From assembly GCA_002450075.1 (NCBI GenBank), contig DJYJ01000055.1:16630-29190 (forward strand): DNA of 12,561 nucleotides. Reading direction: 5' to 3'. The DNA comes from Clostridiales bacterium UBA6981. Lineage in GTDB: Bacteria > Bacillota > Clostridia > Oscillospirales > Oscillospiraceae. Positions 12,521-12,561 of the stretch are shown here, piece by piece. Numbering within the stretch: position 1 is the first letter of the stretch; every line of letters starts with the position of its first letter. The notes under the pieces are model-generated. The model did no database searches. It saw nothing but the letters and a program-made list of their open reading frames with translations, and had not been told where the DNA came from. The translations under genes were made by a program, and so were the position numbers.

Positions 12521-12561
12521 GAAAAATGCCGATCCCATGCTGAACAGCACCCCATTTGTTA

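Overview
The window reads as chromosome of a GC-rich Gram-positive anaerobe, most likely a gut Clostridia member (Oscillospiraceae-like). The basis is strong Shine-Dalgarno sites (AAGGAGG type), sigma-A style promoters, a lipoprotein and a wall/membrane-anchored surface protein with a MBG/Ig-like/bacterial-repeat architecture, two iron-sulfur-flavoprotein-like reductases, and no outer-membrane proteins. Taxonomy is inference from gene families and style. No tRNA, rRNA, insertion sequence or CRISPR array was seen.

Layout. (1) 1-1779, plus: the 3' part of an alpha/beta-hydrolase gene, a cyclophilin-like-fold lipoprotein and an iron-sulfur flavoprotein-like reductase, tightly packed and closed by a perfect-stem terminator. 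(2) 1842-2808, plus: a single-gene unit with its own promoter and terminator, encoding an exported cyclohexadienyl-dehydratase/solute-binding-like protein. (3) 2825-6383, plus: a four-gene operon with a clear promoter and a structured leader. It encodes a condensation-type acyltransferase (HxxxDG), a DUF6320-like zinc-ribbon membrane protein, an HSL-type esterase and a second iron-sulfur flavoprotein-like reductase, with 4-nt, 10-nt and overlapping junctions. (4) 6383-7117, minus: a PF06541-type membrane protein. (5) 7148-7956, minus: a degenerate serine-recombinase-like DNA-binding protein with a long C-terminal coiled coil. (6) 7957-8334: an unusually AT-rich divergent control region with a promoter on each strand and two inverted repeats. 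(7) 8335-11406, plus: a large multidomain surface protein. (8) 11444-12468, minus: a GNAT acetyltransferase and a Nudix hydrolase in one unit, convergent with the surface protein across a shared terminator.

How the parts may work together. Two operons, (1) and (3), each combine an alpha/beta-hydrolase fold protein with a CX2CX2CXnC flavoprotein, suggesting hydrolysis or acyl transfer linked to low-potential redox chemistry on small molecules; this is inference. Operon (3) is the best candidate for an undescribed pathway, because its acyltransferase, integral-membrane partner and esterase could add and remove an acyl group on an unknown membrane-associated acceptor. The other candidate is the recombinase-derived coiled-coil protein, which has lost the catalytic part of its resolvase domain and has a 29-bp perfect inverted repeat just upstream of its own promoter.
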